From Zychaea mexicana (Eukaryota; Mucoromycota; Mucoromycetes; Mucorales; Lichtheimiaceae), in assembly GCF_025766255.1 (NCBI RefSeq), contig NW_026516695.1, positions 331,497-395,496 of the forward strand: DNA of 64,000 nt. The letters are read 5' to 3'. The notes beneath the pieces are model-generated. The model worked only from the letters and a program-made list of their open reading frames with translations. It was not told where the DNA came from and made no database searches. Shown here piece by piece: positions 1 to 12,217 of the stretch; position 1 is the first letter of the stretch; every line of letters begins with the position of its first letter. The translations under genes and the position numbers were made by a program.

Positions 1-660
1 AGTATATCTCTAAAAGTTCTATGCATGTGCTATACGGTGTCATGCTTACTTGAAAACACCGGATGAATCGAGCGTCGTTACTTCCTCTAGTGCCGTGCTC
101 GTCTGTTTCCATAGCGTTGCTTTCTTCTCTGCCGGGTCCGCGCCAACTATCACAATATAAAAGAAAAAGAAGAGGGTTTGTCAGTTATAACAACACCAGC
201 ACCTTTCTATCAGAGCCACACACAGCAGATATATAAAACATTCTTCGGCCTCAAATATTTTTACCTGGACTGTGGCACGTAAAGAAAAGTGATTCATCCG
301 ATGGACATGACACAATATCCCAGATTTCGTTAGGGTGGTCCAATAATGTTGGGGTAATCTCGGACTTGTCTTCGTCAAACTCAAGCAAACACACGACATT
401 GTTCTTGACACCTACTGTGCCCACTAGAAACTTGCTTTTTTCTGTACTGGCACTGACGCTCGTCAAACACCGTGCCTGTTATATATGCATATATGTATAT
501 ATTAACTATGTATACTAATCACAGAATTTCGGAATGAGTGAATGAAGGAGGAGTATGGATAGTGATAGAATTGAGGGTTTGAATGCAATATATGTGAATC
601 GCGCGCGTTTTCGTGTTGTACCTGATGACGAATGCCATAGACCCACGAGTTATCTGCCAT
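1..660 (-). CDS. EIPR1/TSSC1-like WD40 protein, 5' part only
   Basis: N-terminal part of a WD40 protein resembling EIPR1 (TSSC1), which in animals binds the EARP/GARP tethering complexes in endosome-to-Golgi traffic. Three exons are visible: 660-622 (MADNSWVYGIRHQ), about 476-265 (contains KFLVGTVGVKNN, LLEFDEDKSEI and EIWDIVSCPSDESLFFTC) and about 154-51 (ADPAEKKATLWKQ...SSGVFK). Each is bounded by GT donors and AG acceptors that keep frame. The FLVGT, hydrophobic-EFD and EIW-x-I-x-x-x-P-x-D pattern is typical of the start of this family. The rest lies beyond the left edge. The ATG at 660 is the first in frame and faces the STE24 gene about 200 bp away. Family assignment is by remembered motif similarity; a different WD40 protein is possible. 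Confidence 0.65.
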
Positions 661-861
661 GAGGTTATTTGACAAAAAAGTGTGGAGGGTTGTCAATGCT
701 TCTTAACCCCTTCCTGCTCATCTAAAATAGAACACGCGAGCACGCCGGAGTTTCGTGGCAATTAAGTGCTACGACCCAATATATTTGCTGCAAAAGTGTA
801 TGCAGAAAGGAGGAAGGTCCACGTCTCTCTTTCTCTTTCTCTCTCTTCACCCTTTTCTCAA
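661..861. promoter_or_regulatory. Shared divergent promoter region
   Basis: About 200 bp separate the start codons of the EIPR1-like gene (minus) and the STE24-like gene (plus). The stretch ends in a CT-rich tract (about 825-855) just before the plus-strand ATG, as is common in fungal 5' leaders. No clear TATA box was seen. Sharing of one promoter is inferred from geometry only. Confidence 0.4.
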
Positions 862-2754
862 ATGACGACCTTCGATCAGGTACTGTCCTATTTGGACAGT
901 GTCAACTACAAGGACTATGTGATAGGATTTAGCTGCACTGTCTATGTCTTTGAACAATACTTAAAGTACGCTACTTCCTTTATTTTCCTTTATTGTTATT
1001 GTTTTCTCTTTAACAAAAGGACGTGTCCTCTCCCCCCTGCACTCTATGTAATTTAGCTTTCGACAGCATCGCAGGTACTTGATGCGCGAACGTCCCAAAG
1101 ATCTAGCCGATATTGTAGGCGAAACCGACTTTTCCAATTCCCAAAGCTACAATCTGGATAAATCGCGCTTTGGATTCATCGAAAACGCATTCAGGCAGGT
1201 GGAAGCTTTGTTCATGATTCACTATGACGTGTTGCCCTACCTTTGGCATCTTTCTGGTCGTTTAATGTTGGAATACACGGGATATGATTCTGAATATGAG
1301 GTTTGTTTGACGTTTAAAAGTAAAAAAAAAAAGGGGAATACTAATTTGTGTGCCTTTTTTTTAGATTCTGCAATCGCTTCTCTTTACTATTGTTTTCTCG
1401 CTCGTCTCTACTATCACTTCGTTGCCATTCTCGTTGTATTTGACGTTCGTTATTGAGCAAAAACACGGTTTCAACAAGCAGACGATTGGTTTGTTTTTTA
1501 TGGATTTATTAAAGTCGCAGTTGGTATTTGGTGGTATCATGATGCCGTTCCTTGCCGCCTTTTTGTGGATCATCAAGTCGACTGGTGAACGCTTCTACTT
1601 CTACGTATGGGTTACTGTGTAAGTCTTTCTCTTTTTTTTCTTTCTAAATACATGAGGGAGTCGATATGTATAAAGGAAAAAAAAAGTTGTTGAATGCTCA
1701 CTCATTTCCTGTATCCATCCATTTTGATTTCTGTATTCAGTGTGGTGTTCCAAATGTTCTTTATTACCATCTATCCTACCGTCATTCAGCCTCTCTTCAA
1801 CAAATTAACCCCTATGGAATCTGGTGAGCTTCGTACGCGAATCGAAGAGCTTTCCAGCCGCATCAATTTTCCTCTCAAGAAGCTCTATGTCATTGATGGT
1901 AGCAAGCGATCCAGTCATTCGAATGCGTACTTTTACGGTTTCGGCAAAAACAAGCATATTGTCTTGTTTGATACCTTGATTGATCACTCAACTACTGATG
2001 AAATTTGTGCTGTTCTTGGTAAGTGGCTTTTTGAAGGATGGAAAGGAGCGGGTTGCTGATTAGTGGTGTATGGTGGATGATACGATATAACATGGGAAAA
2101 CGTGAAAAGGAAGCACATTTTATTCTTTCTTGACCATTGGACGGATCATAACTCTGAATCACATTTACGTAGCACATGAATTGGGCCATTGGGCCATGAG
2201 CCACACACTCAAAATCCTTGCTGTCACGCAAGTTTATATGTTTACCATGTTCTGGCTCTTTTCGCATTTCATCAACAATACACGCCTGTATCAAGATTTC
2301 GGATTTAGCACCATGCCAACATTGATTGGGTTCTTGTTGTTCCAGTACATTTATGCACCCGTCGATAGTGTGATTGGTTTCTTGATGCATGTCTATCAGC
2401 GAAAGAACGAGTACGAAGCAGGTAAGATTTTTAAAAATGTTTCTAGGTGGATGAATTGGGAATGATGATCTATTTTTATGTACGATGAGTGTTGTGCGAT
2501 GAAGATCGTGATTTAATATGTGAAAAATATCCATCATAGATGCATTTGCATTGAAGCTCGGTTATGCCTCGACCTTGCGTAGTGCATTGATCAAGCTGAG
2601 TGTCAAGAATCTGGGTGGATTTAATGTTGATCCTTGGTTTTCTGCGTGGAACCGATCGCATCCTAGTCTCACGGAACGATTGTCGGCTCTTGGTATAATG
2701 CCTACATCCGACAAGCCTATCATCAACCAAGAAGAGTCCAAAAAGGAACAGTAA
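862..2754 (+). CDS. STE24: CAAX prenyl protease 1 (STE24/ZMPSTE24 family)
   Basis: Zinc metalloprotease of the ER and inner nuclear membrane that removes the -AAX tripeptide from farnesylated CAAX proteins and cuts a-factor-type precursors. Seven exons: 862-965, then blocks starting near 1075, 1366, 1741, 1813, 2172 and 2540, ending with a TAA at 2752-2754. The catalytic HExxH motif reads HELGHW (about 2178-2195). The family segments [27 protein letters not shown] and the C-terminal [18 protein letters not shown] are present. Several hydrophobic segments fit a multi-spanning protein. The ATG at 862 lies directly after a CT-rich leader; a longer reading from 766 would begin at a non-ATG codon. 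The gene looks intact and is of family length. Confidence 0.93.
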
Positions 2755-3336
2755 ATGCTAGCTCTTTCTCTCTCTCTCCCTTTCGTATATACATGCATAC
2801 ACATAATCTCCCTCTCGATAAGTATATAGACACGCAGTGATTTGCTGCTATATTTCATTTTGTATATTGGATTTATCTATATTCCTTCTTTTCAAGGGTT
2901 TAAAAAGCGTGTTGTTTTGATTCGTTCATTCTAAATTAACGTCATGCCGGTCAATAATGGGGATGACGAGTATTTGTGATATGTACAAGGGACACTGTCA
3001 TAGGGATGCTGGATTGGTCAATAAGCATACGCAGAAGTCCTCTCGTTGCATGCACTGACTACTGGCTTTTTGAAGGTAGATGTGAAGAAGAATCCGTCTG
3101 TGCTGCGGCCACTGTGTAGTAGGTATACATTAAATACTTGTAATAGTAGCTGCAAAGTTTATTATATAGGCTGACGTATCCATCTGCATTCAAACTGCAT
3201 GCTCCGTATTGCGTAGAAGTGTGCAGTGGCGCAGTAGAAATGATGATTCATTAAAAACACCAGCGGTTCCCCCTTTTTTGTTTACCATCGGGTCTTCGTG
3301 TACATCCTTTTTCCACTTAATTTTTTTGGGATCATC
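2755..3336. other. Intergenic, STE24 3' flank to P450 no. 1 promoter
   Basis: No coding signal on either strand. It holds the 3' end of the protease transcript (CT-rich from 2760) and the upstream region of the P450. Nothing distinctive was seen. Confidence 0.5.
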
Positions 3337-5761
3337 ATGACCTTTCTAAGCAACATTGTAACTAGTAACCTATTCAAAATAAAGGATCAAACACCTCGGA
3401 TTATCTCTATCGCCATCGCTACGGCTTTGACTCTCTATGGCACATACTCTATTGCCACGAGAAATTCAAGGAGAACGATACCAGCTGGATTGAAAGAGTT
3501 CCCTCTTGTGCCGGGCGGTCTTCCTTTTTTCGGTAAGCACGTTAAACAGTTATGCAAAGTTCATATCCATCTATTTACACACAAAAAGGTCACCTTTTCC
3601 AGGTTCCGGAATTAGCAGCGCTCAAGTTTGACGAATGGCACAAACAGTATGGTGCGTTCAAATCTTCTTCTTTTATTTCAGGATGCTGATGATAAGCTCT
3701 ACTCTAAATACTAAACAATGAGACCGACGAAATTACTGCGTACACAGGACCTGTATTCCGGATAAACATGGGTGGCAAATCATGGGTTATTATTGCGGAT
3801 CCTGATGTAGCCCATGATATTCTCAAAACCAAAGGGGCAGTTACGGCAGGACGTCCATACAATCTTTTCATGTTTAAATATTATGCCCTTGGGGAGAAGT
3901 ATATACAAATATTTATCTTCCATTTATTCGAGGTTATATGTGTTCATATTGACAAGCTTTCAATGATAGGGGCCTTGGCTTCACCAATCCCGATAAGCGA
4001 TGGAAACGAAAACGCGCAATAGGTATGTATGTAAACGGGAGGTAGCTTCAACAGTACATAATAACTAATCAATCCAATAACAAATATAACAATCGGGATA
4101 TCACCTACCCATATATTACGCCCTCACACACCAAAAAAATAAATATAGCACAAGCCATTCTTGCACCAAAAGGTGTGGCGAGTAAGTCCCAAGTCATGCA
4201 AGAAGAAGCTGCTCGTATCGCTGAGCTTCTGATCAGTGAGACGGTCAGAAATGGCAAGATCAATGTTGTAAAAGCCATGCAACTCGGTGGGCTCAATATC
4301 ATCATGCAAACATGTTTTGGTAAATGTGTTGGATCATTGGAAGATCCTTTGGCCGATGATATTATCGAATGCATTACCACGTCGAACAAATTGAGCGCTC
4401 CCGAAGCCGATATACAAACATTCTTACCAATTTTGGGAACGATATTACGTACTTTTACATACAACGACAACATGAATTATAACGAGGAGTACATGCGCAA
4501 ATTTATATACGAAAAACGGAATCCTCTGTATCAACGTTTAATCCAGGAAGCCCTCGAGAGTGACAAGGAATGTTTTCTCAAAGAGATATACAAAGTCAAG
4601 GATGAGAACGAGCTGGATGATGACGATATGATTGTCTTTATGGGTAGGATACAGTTTGATAATGTCTTTTAACAATTTCGAGTTAACGATATCATGTGTT
4701 CTGTCTGCTTCTGCTTTTTTACTGATATTAATTGACTAAAATACTGCTACTCTCGTTTTTTTTGCTAAAGTTGACCTCGTAACAGCCGGAGGAGATACGA
4801 TAGCCATCTCATTAGCTTGGAGCTTTCTCATTCTGTCCCACCATCCAGATTTACAAAAGCAACTTCATGACGAAATCGATTCGTTTATCACCAAAAAGGG
4901 CCGGCTACCAACATATGATGAAAGAGAAGCTTTCCCGTTATTAATTTCAGTACAAAAAGAATGCATACGCTTTCGACCTATTAGTCATCTCGGTGTTCCG
5001 CATGAGTGTACAAAAGACTGTAAGTCGCTCAATATCTAGCTTTGATAAACTCATCTCTCCATGCGCAGCTTGAGCTATAATTTTATAACCTCGCTCTCTA
5101 TATACTATTATAGTCGAGTACAGGGGACACTTCATACCGGAAAAAACGACGATCATATACAACACCTATTCCTTGAACTTGAATGAGGATAAATTCAGCA
5201 ACCCAAAGGAGTTTAACCCAAAAAGGTACCTAGAGGATTCTCGGTCGTTGAACGCTTCTGTGAATGGAAATGCAGAGAACCGCGATCAGTTTGTCTTTGG
5301 ATGGGGAAGGTATGCAACAACAAGAGGAACCAAACGAAAAATAGCCCGCGCGGAAGTTAACCCATATAGACTCGCTCACAATTTTTTCATTCTCTATAAA
5401 CCAGGCGTATATGCCCTGGAGTACATATGGTAAATTTTCCCTGGCCTTCTTTTTCTACTTTCGCTTTCCCTCTATTGAGAAAAACTATAATCAGCAAGTG
5501 TACGCTATTATTGCTACTGTTATTTAGAGCGACGTAGAAATGTTTTACTTTTGGACTCGCATCTTGGCAACTGCAACAATTGAGTCACCCTTAGACAACC
5601 AAGGCCAGCCGCTTTATCCAAACCTAAACGCTTATCACGACGTTGGAGTTGCCGTTGAACCCTATGACCATCATCTTCGTTTTGTTAAGAGAACTGATGA
5701 ACGCTATAGAGAGAACAGTACAGCTCGATCCTGCTGGCCTAATTCATCAACCTTGTGTTGA
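3337..5761 (+). CDS. Cytochrome P450 no. 1 (microsomal, Mucorales type)
   Basis: Haem monooxygenase with an N-terminal membrane anchor (about residues 20-40) and a proline-rich hinge (LVPGGLPFFG). At least ten exons can be joined in frame. C-helix WKRKR lies near 4000. The I-helix reads VTAGGDTIAISLAW, so the second Thr/Ser of the usual AGxDT[TS] is Ile. The K-helix ExxR is ECIR, and the PERF-like region is NPKEFNPKRYL. The haem loop FVFGWGRRICPGVH is split by two introns: its Cys lies in a 25-nt exon at 5405-5429. The last exon starts at 5528. Substrate is unknown. The ATG at 3337 is preferred because the longer reading starts with GTG. It is closely related to the P450 at 45.8 kb and is followed tail-to-tail by F-box no. 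1. Confidence 0.9.
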
Positions 5762-6284
5762 AGATAAACGCATACATAGTACACGAAACTATTCACAGAG
5801 CAAATAAACATGCCCTTCCTCATGGACATATTTCCGTGTCACGTATGATATACATTTCTCCTGATTATTTCAAAGTGGAGATATAGCAGATGTATGAACT
5901 CTTGTAGGATTAGCGGTGGGAAACAGAATCTGATGAAAACATTGTGCTGCTGTCTTAAAGTAAAACATCATAAGAGCTGGCACATTTGGTATGATTTTGC
6001 AACAGTCTATTATGCTCCCCGTGAACTGTGTATCTGGTTTTATGTCGTACAAACTAATGTTTCATGTATAATTGAGGTGGTTTATCGCTTTTGTTGCTGC
6101 TGCAATCAAGACGAGTCGTCTAGAAGAAGGAGACATTTTCACAGTAATTGTGATCTTCATCACATCTTCCATGTTGTAGTGGCTGTTTCCCAACGAAATG
6201 TCACTCTAAACAAGCTCTTTGTTTCACTTCAATGCATAGAAAAGTATCCATTGTTTTAATAGAAATAGTACACATAAATTGTCA
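5762..6284. other. Convergent 3' region
   Basis: Spacer between two converging genes (P450 no. 1 and F-box no. 1). A 121-codon open stretch at 5894-6259 is Cys- and His-rich with no family resemblance and is read as chance. Confidence 0.5.
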
Positions 6285-8779
6285 TCACTTCCCGATCCAT
6301 CTTTGATGTTGGTAAACATAGCATTCTTCAACTTTAAACTTATGTCCACGTACGTCGTCACCACGGTCCACCACTGATGCTGCTGTTCCATGTGTGTGGC
6401 ACTTTACAATAACGGGATAATCTTTGCTCGGAGGACAATGATTGCTGACGTGAACCAGGGCAAAATGGTCACGTTTCTGCAAGTGTTGAAACAAGGTATA
6501 AAGCATATCTCTATTGATCACCTCACTGGTAAAGTTTCGAATACGTAGAAACGCCAAATTTCGAATTGCAGCAAAGGTCGCAATGTCTGTCTCTGTGACG
6601 TAGCAACTCAGCGACATGTACATGCTACGAAGCGCGTCACTGCTTGACAAGGAGCTCAGGATGGTTTCTAGCTCGGCGGTGGTCCGGATTGGAGTCGTCA
6701 GTAAGTCTAGGCTTCGAATACTTGAGCGTGCGATATACGGCGCGAGCTGGGATACAAGAGCAGTTGCAGAGTGATCGCCAAAAACGCCGAATGTACAGCC
6801 AACCAGGCGATGTGCTTTTTGGAAAACCGGCAATAGCCAAAGTCCGGATCGAAGAAATCCGTCCTCCTCTACTTCTCCTCCCTTTCCTCCGATGCTTAAT
6901 TCCTCGATCTGCTGTAAGTGATCCGAAACTTGGTGGTAATGCGTATCAACGATAGACAGTTTCCGCAGATAAACTGTATCCGCGAGCACATTAAATATTC
7001 GACGATGCCAGAATCCAGTGCCCTCGATTCTCACGACCTGCAGGGAAGGACAAGCGGCTATAAGGCTGGAGATTGTTTCCGAGTTCATCAACACGCCTTT
7101 TTCAAAGTTGAGGACAAGCGTTTGTAATTGAGGAGCTCCGAGTCGTCCAAGTTCCCGCAATGACCAATACTCAACATCATGTTGCAGTTGATAGGCACCA
7201 CCAGGCCGTCCAAGTCTTCCTGGTTGCCAATTCTGTTCAGCGTCTTGTGGTATAACATGATCCAATTCGAGTACCTCCAACGATTGGTAACAATCTATAA
7301 ACATTAAGCGGAGTTCTTCGTCATCATAATAAAGAGGTTTGTGCGGTGGATGAACTACTGAATTCTTTATCGTAATCTTCTTGATACCACGGGTTTGTTG
7401 TGTTTCTTGTAGTCGGAAATAAGATCTCGAAGATGACTGTTGATGGGTGTAAATTACAGTGGTTTTGTGTTGATCTTCATGGACGGCAGGCTCGTTGGTG
7501 TAACTGAACTCTTGAAGCGATGGACATATCTCGTTAACTGCTTGTAATATTTTTCTAATATCGACATGACCACAGCGATTGCGTAGCTTTAAGGACATCA
7601 GGTGAGGAGCCTGTTTCAGCAGTGAATCAAGGGATTTATCGCTGCAAGTCCACTCTGATATCGAAAGAGCAGTAAGGTGTAGATTTGAAAGAACACTATC
7701 AGCGAGGACATGCGGAAAAGGCCCCGATCTTCGGTCGGAGGGCCGATCAAACGATAGCGACGCAAACTGTAAGTTGGGACAAGCGTTTATGACATCCACT
7801 AGCGAGTCGGTGTCCCTTCTTTCGTTCAACCAGCAGTGTAGCTTGATGCTTCTTAAAGTGTTCTTATTGCGCTCCAGCACCTCCAATAACTTAGGGATAC
7901 CTTCTTCGATTTCTAACACAATGTACCTTCTTGTGAGCTAAAATTCACTTCCATATTATTGAGCTGATATGGCCCACACATCCCTGGTCCTGTCTCATAC
8001 TTACCAATCGATTCGAGCGCATTCCATCCTTGTTCATAGACTGTTTTTATAGCTCTACTTGAGCCAAAGCCCGTCAGCTCCGAGTTGATTCTCTTGGGTA
8101 CATTAGGAGGGATGGCGGCCAGAAATGGGCTGGCCTTCGCTATTTCCTTGATATTGAGGGTATGGCACAAAGCTGGCCGTTGATGTAGATTGAGATTATG
8201 CCAGAATCTACACGTCAATGCGAAACGGACGCGACCGCTTATATCCATGTACATAAATATGCGAGATAGCACCTCAAATGGCAACAGCTGGATCATCCAT
8301 TGGTTTCGCTGTGGTATGAGTGCCGTCAGCTGTTGAAACTTGTCAGTAAGTATGGCTCGCTCGCTGGAGTACTTGTCAAGCACCATCTCTAAACCTTTTT
8401 CGTACGCCCTCGTCGCCTCAATAAGTTTTGTCTGGAAAAACAGGGCGTTGGCGCGGACGAAATATGGATCCGGTCGTGTCAAACTTTCGTTAGGGTTGGC
8501 AAGCTCAGCGTCCTCGACAGTGCGTTGGTAGTTGTTTTGCTTCTCCCAGGCAGTGGCGCGATGGAGCAAGATGACTGACTCGAGATCCGTTTGCAATGAC
8601 TTGAGCGCACGCGTGTACAATTCGACTGCCTGGTCGTAGTTTTGAGCAGCATAAGCTTGTTTGCCCTGTTCAAAGGCATGTTGAGTGGCAGTTAGATCGA
8701 GTTCCGTCACCGTCAACAATGAATGCGATTCGCCTTGGCTTGCTAATGGAGGTAACCGCAGTAATTTGGAAAGGCTCAT
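6285..8779 (-). CDS. TPR / F-box / leucine-rich-repeat protein no. 1
   Basis: Predicted substrate receptor of an SCF-type ubiquitin ligase, 800 residues. Exon 1 is 8779-8005 and exon 2 is 7912-6285. The donor GTAAGT after the Gly-position codon and the acceptor TTAG give a phase-1 intron whose junction codon is GAA (Glu). TPR-like helices cover about 34-135 (EQGKQAYAAQNYDQAVELYT), the F-box about 165-205 (LLPFEVLSRIFMYMD...LTCRFWHNL), and the C-terminal ~540 residues are degenerate LRRs (repeated L-x-x-L-x-L and CPxLQ units). ATG 8779 is chosen over an in-frame GTG just before it. Two paralogs lie at 37.3-39.8 and 51.7-54.4 kb with the same intron. The target is unknown. Confidence 0.87.
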
Positions 8780-10357
8780 CACGCCTTCGTCAAACTAAGA
8801 AAGAGCGTGGTGTCAAAACTGCAAAGGGGTAGTTGCTTTTTATGTACATGTTTCATGTTGACTCAGCCTGCGCCGTCGTCCTTCAATGCCACATGATGGG
8901 GTTCTCTTACAAACAAGCATATATGCAGCCACCTCGGGCGTGCTTTAAAAACATGTTACACGCGTCCAAATGCATTTAGCTCTTTCTGTTTTTAATGCAA
9001 TTTAACAGAAGTATGGACGATGCAAGTAAGGATCCTTATGAGAATCAAGGAACCGAATTCAGGATTACAAGGTCATTTCAATCGAGAGCTTTAACTGTAA
9101 AAGAAAAACTGTGAGTTAAATTGTCACTTGTTAACCACAGCTTTATTTGTTATGTGAAAAAGCTATTAAGATTAAAAGAGAAGGGTGGGTGACGGGAGGA
9201 GAGAAGTAAAGAAGTGGAAAGACAAGAGCAAAGGGAAGAACAAAGAAGAAAAAAAAATTATAAGCACCGGGAGCCTAGAAGCATTAGCTTCTTAATGGTT
9301 TCCTCACACAAACGATTGCTGCTGAGCACGCAGCATTAACTGTTGCGAACCAAAGGCATGCCACGACTTTTATCCGGGCAAGCTCTTTGTTCCCTTTAGT
9401 ATGTAGACCAGCAGTTAGAACGCAATTTATACTTAACGTCATGCACGATCATACTGCTATCTACAATGTAATAAAGCACGTCTTTTATTAACAGTTTTCG
9501 TTAAATACTACGATAAGTACGTCTTCCCTTTGATTCCGCACGCTTATAACTACAATCATGAATACAACCCAACCCTGTTGATTTTGCAATATAGAAAACT
9601 CGGTCTTAGTTCGGCTCTCAGGTCGGTTCTTGAGACGGTTCGGGACGGTTCTCGTGTGAGCACTATTCGGCTGGCTTCTAGCAGAGAACCGTCCTGACCT
9701 GACCCGAGAGGATTCTTAGATGCAAGCAGTAACTTAGTGCGTAAGAGAGCACTTTAAAACCTTGATTCTATCGTTTGATAAACATGGCTGCATCATTATC
9801 GACAAAAATAATAATGGCGACCGTGATGAGGCTGGTCCTCTTACAAACCTCGTCATCTATTTTGCAACTGCCTCGCTGACATTGCTTTGTTTTACATGGC
9901 TCTCTTTATTTTCTGTACCATTTGATCATATTAGCGAAACGCGATGCGTTTTTAAGGGGCATCATATCCGAGCGTCCATTAACAACAGGATCATTATTCA
10001 GGGGCGCACCAGCAACAGCTGTCGTCGCTGACTGATCAATTGTTGATTGTATCGATGTCAACTTATAGTTGTATGACCCCCTAGAAATTGTGGGGTATGT
10101 ATAATACGCTAATATGAATAAGATGCTAGTGCTAGTGCTACTAATAGCATAATGAAACCTCGTTTGAGCAGTATGTGTACATTGTTCTTTTTCTCCCTGT
10201 TGTTCTTTGACAACACAAGGTAAATAAATTTGCTTATAAAATTGAGAATCCATTGAATTCTGTCTTTTCTTTCATCCTTTCTTTCTCCACACTTATAGTT
10301 CCCACGTCCACCCTCTTCCTTACCTTTCTGGATCATCATTGCCAGGAATAAAAAAAA
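8780..10357. other. Intergenic, 1.6 kb
   Basis: No convincing gene on either strand. It contains purine-rich runs (about 9175-9260), an imperfect hairpin at 9612-9710 (separate entry), and the chitinase promoter ending in an A-rich leader before 10358. Short open stretches at 9762-10375 overlap on both strands and look like chance. Confidence 0.5.
9612..9710. repeat. Imperfect hairpin with 11-bp perfect arms
   Basis: GGACGGTTCTC at 9643-9653 is repeated inverted as GAGAACCGTCC at 9684-9694. Flanking CTCTCAGGTC (left) and GACC...GAGAG (right) extend the symmetry imperfectly. The left arm also repeats CGGTTC several times. It may be a tiny inverted-repeat element; no duplication of flanking bases was recognised. 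Confidence 0.5.
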
Positions 10358-12217
10358 ATGTATCGCAACAGCCACTACTGTTCTCTGACACTTTTATCAT
10401 TCGTGCTGATTTTCCTACTCGGTGTGGTGTCGTCAGCTCATGCAGCACCTGTAAATGGTGACGACTCTGCAGACAACACGACGAAGAAGAAGACACTGAC
10501 AGCGTATATCACTGATTGGGTACGTAATATAGCGGATGCCTTTTTTTTCGCAGCTTCACACGAGCCTATACAAAATGTCCTTCTCTTTTTGTTACTATCG
10601 AATCTGTTATAATCGAGCAAACATGGATTTTTGAATTGATACGTTATGTATATATAGGCCATGCCTGACTCGATTCCTTGGGACAAGTTCGATCATGTTA
10701 ATTATGCCTTTGGCGTACCTGACAACTCGGGCAATTTGGGCCAGTTCAACGAGGATCAACTAAAATCCGGTAAAATTCTCCCCTTTGCCACCCCTCCATT
10801 ATTTAATCTCCCCCTCTATATATATGCTTCCTGTCTAACTGTTACTATACCATATACTTCTTTTTTCCTGTCATTTATTCGTTCTACCATCGTTGAACAC
10901 ATAATCAGTGGTGAAAGAGGCTCATGATAATAACAAGACTATCAGTCTGAGCGTTGGTGGGTGAGTAAATTAAAAACCCCTACGTTTGTTTTGGGATTTC
11001 CACGTGTGAAGGGCCTCTTTGTTTATACTGACAACTATACAATATTTAAAATACATATTACATGACACAACCTAGATGGACCGGGTCCTTGTATTTTAGC
11101 TCCTTGGTTCGCACGGACCAGTCCCGTCGATCGTTTGCCGATATTCTTGCTCAAGCATGCCAGGACTATGACCTAGACGGTATTGACATTGACTGGGGTA
11201 AGTTCCCGAGCAAGAAGTAATGAGGAAATTTTGACCTGTCCACGAATATGAGTGACAAATACGACTTACTACAATAATAGAGTATCCAAACAGTGCGAAT
11301 GGCGTTTCATGTAACCAAAAGTAATACTTTCTTCTGTCTATTTTTCGGGGTATGTACTAACGTTTGCTTTATTTCCACGCCTGTATAGTGACCCTGCAGA
11401 TACTCCCAATTTCCTTCAGCTCCTACAACTGCTTCGAGTCAAGCTGGATTCCAAATTCGATAAGAAAAAGCTTTTGACGGCTGCAGTCAGCACACTGGTT
11501 TTTAATGATGCCAAGCAAGAGCCATTTTCGCATCTTAGTCCTGGATGGGCAACAGCTTTGGATGCTGTTCAAATCATGGTATAAGACCCTTCTTTCTCTT
11601 TCATAAAATAGCGAAACTGATAATCAGAAAATGTGATCATCATGTAGGGCTATGACTTGAACGGATTTTGGAACAATCACACTGGACCCAACTCGCCACT
11701 TTACTATGGCGGCGTCAACCACGAGCCTAGCATTGATCGAGCTGTGCGCGCATGGGCCAAAGCTGGAATTCCACATGATCGTATCGTTGTGGGCGTACCA
11801 TTTTTCGGTTACACTACCCGTGTCTCTCGAGCTGCCAGTCAGCGTGTCCAATATGTCACCATTGACCACAGCCAGCCACAAATTCAAGCCGATCAATACG
11901 ACTCGGAAGAAGCCGAACCTTGTCCCGACACAGATACCAAATCTTTCTCAGGTGAAATGCAATGGCGATCTATCGACAAAACTGTGTTGGGCGACAACAG
12001 CACCGCGTGGGACGTCTATTTCGACGATATCACAATGACACCTTATGCATATAATGCACAACAGAAACAGTACTTGAGCTTTGACAATCCACAGTCGTTG
12101 AAAGCCAAGATCGATTATGTCAAACAGTACAACTTGGGAGGCATGATGCTTTGGTCTTTGGAAATGGATGATGAGCAACATACCTTGTTGAACGCTCTTC
12201 AGGATCTTTACGAGTGA
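10358..12217 (+). CDS. Secreted chitinase, glycoside hydrolase family 18
   Basis: Endo- or exo-chitinase of the GH18 fold, likely exported for wall remodelling or nutrition. The N-terminus is a clear signal peptide (about residues 8-27, ending near AHAAP). Further blocks: the first strand LTAYITDW, DHVNYAFG, ISLSVGG, and the catalytic DxxDxDxE motif as DGIDIDW|E. The acid/base Glu codon is itself split: G at 11197 and AG at 11281-11282 flank an intron. Later blocks QIMGYDLNGFW, GVPFFGY and GGMMLWSLEMDD are the usual barrel strands. Seven or so exons join in frame to a stop at 12215-12217. No chitin-binding domain or GPI signal was seen. Confidence 0.93.

Noticed and set aside
5305..5433. P450 no. 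1 read as a pseudogene because the haem motif seemed interrupted
   Set aside because: Splicing 5310-5404 and 5430-5527 restores FVFGWGRRICPGVH via a 25-nt exon, as in the paralog.
5894..6259. 121-codon open frame, Cys/His-rich
   Set aside because: Lies in the 3' spacer of two converging genes, with no motif, no leader and poor codon choice.
7913..8782. Separate 289-residue TPR/F-box gene ending at 7913
   Set aside because: A strong GTAAGT at 8004 and the acceptor at 7913 join it in phase to the LRR half; the same is true of two paralogs.
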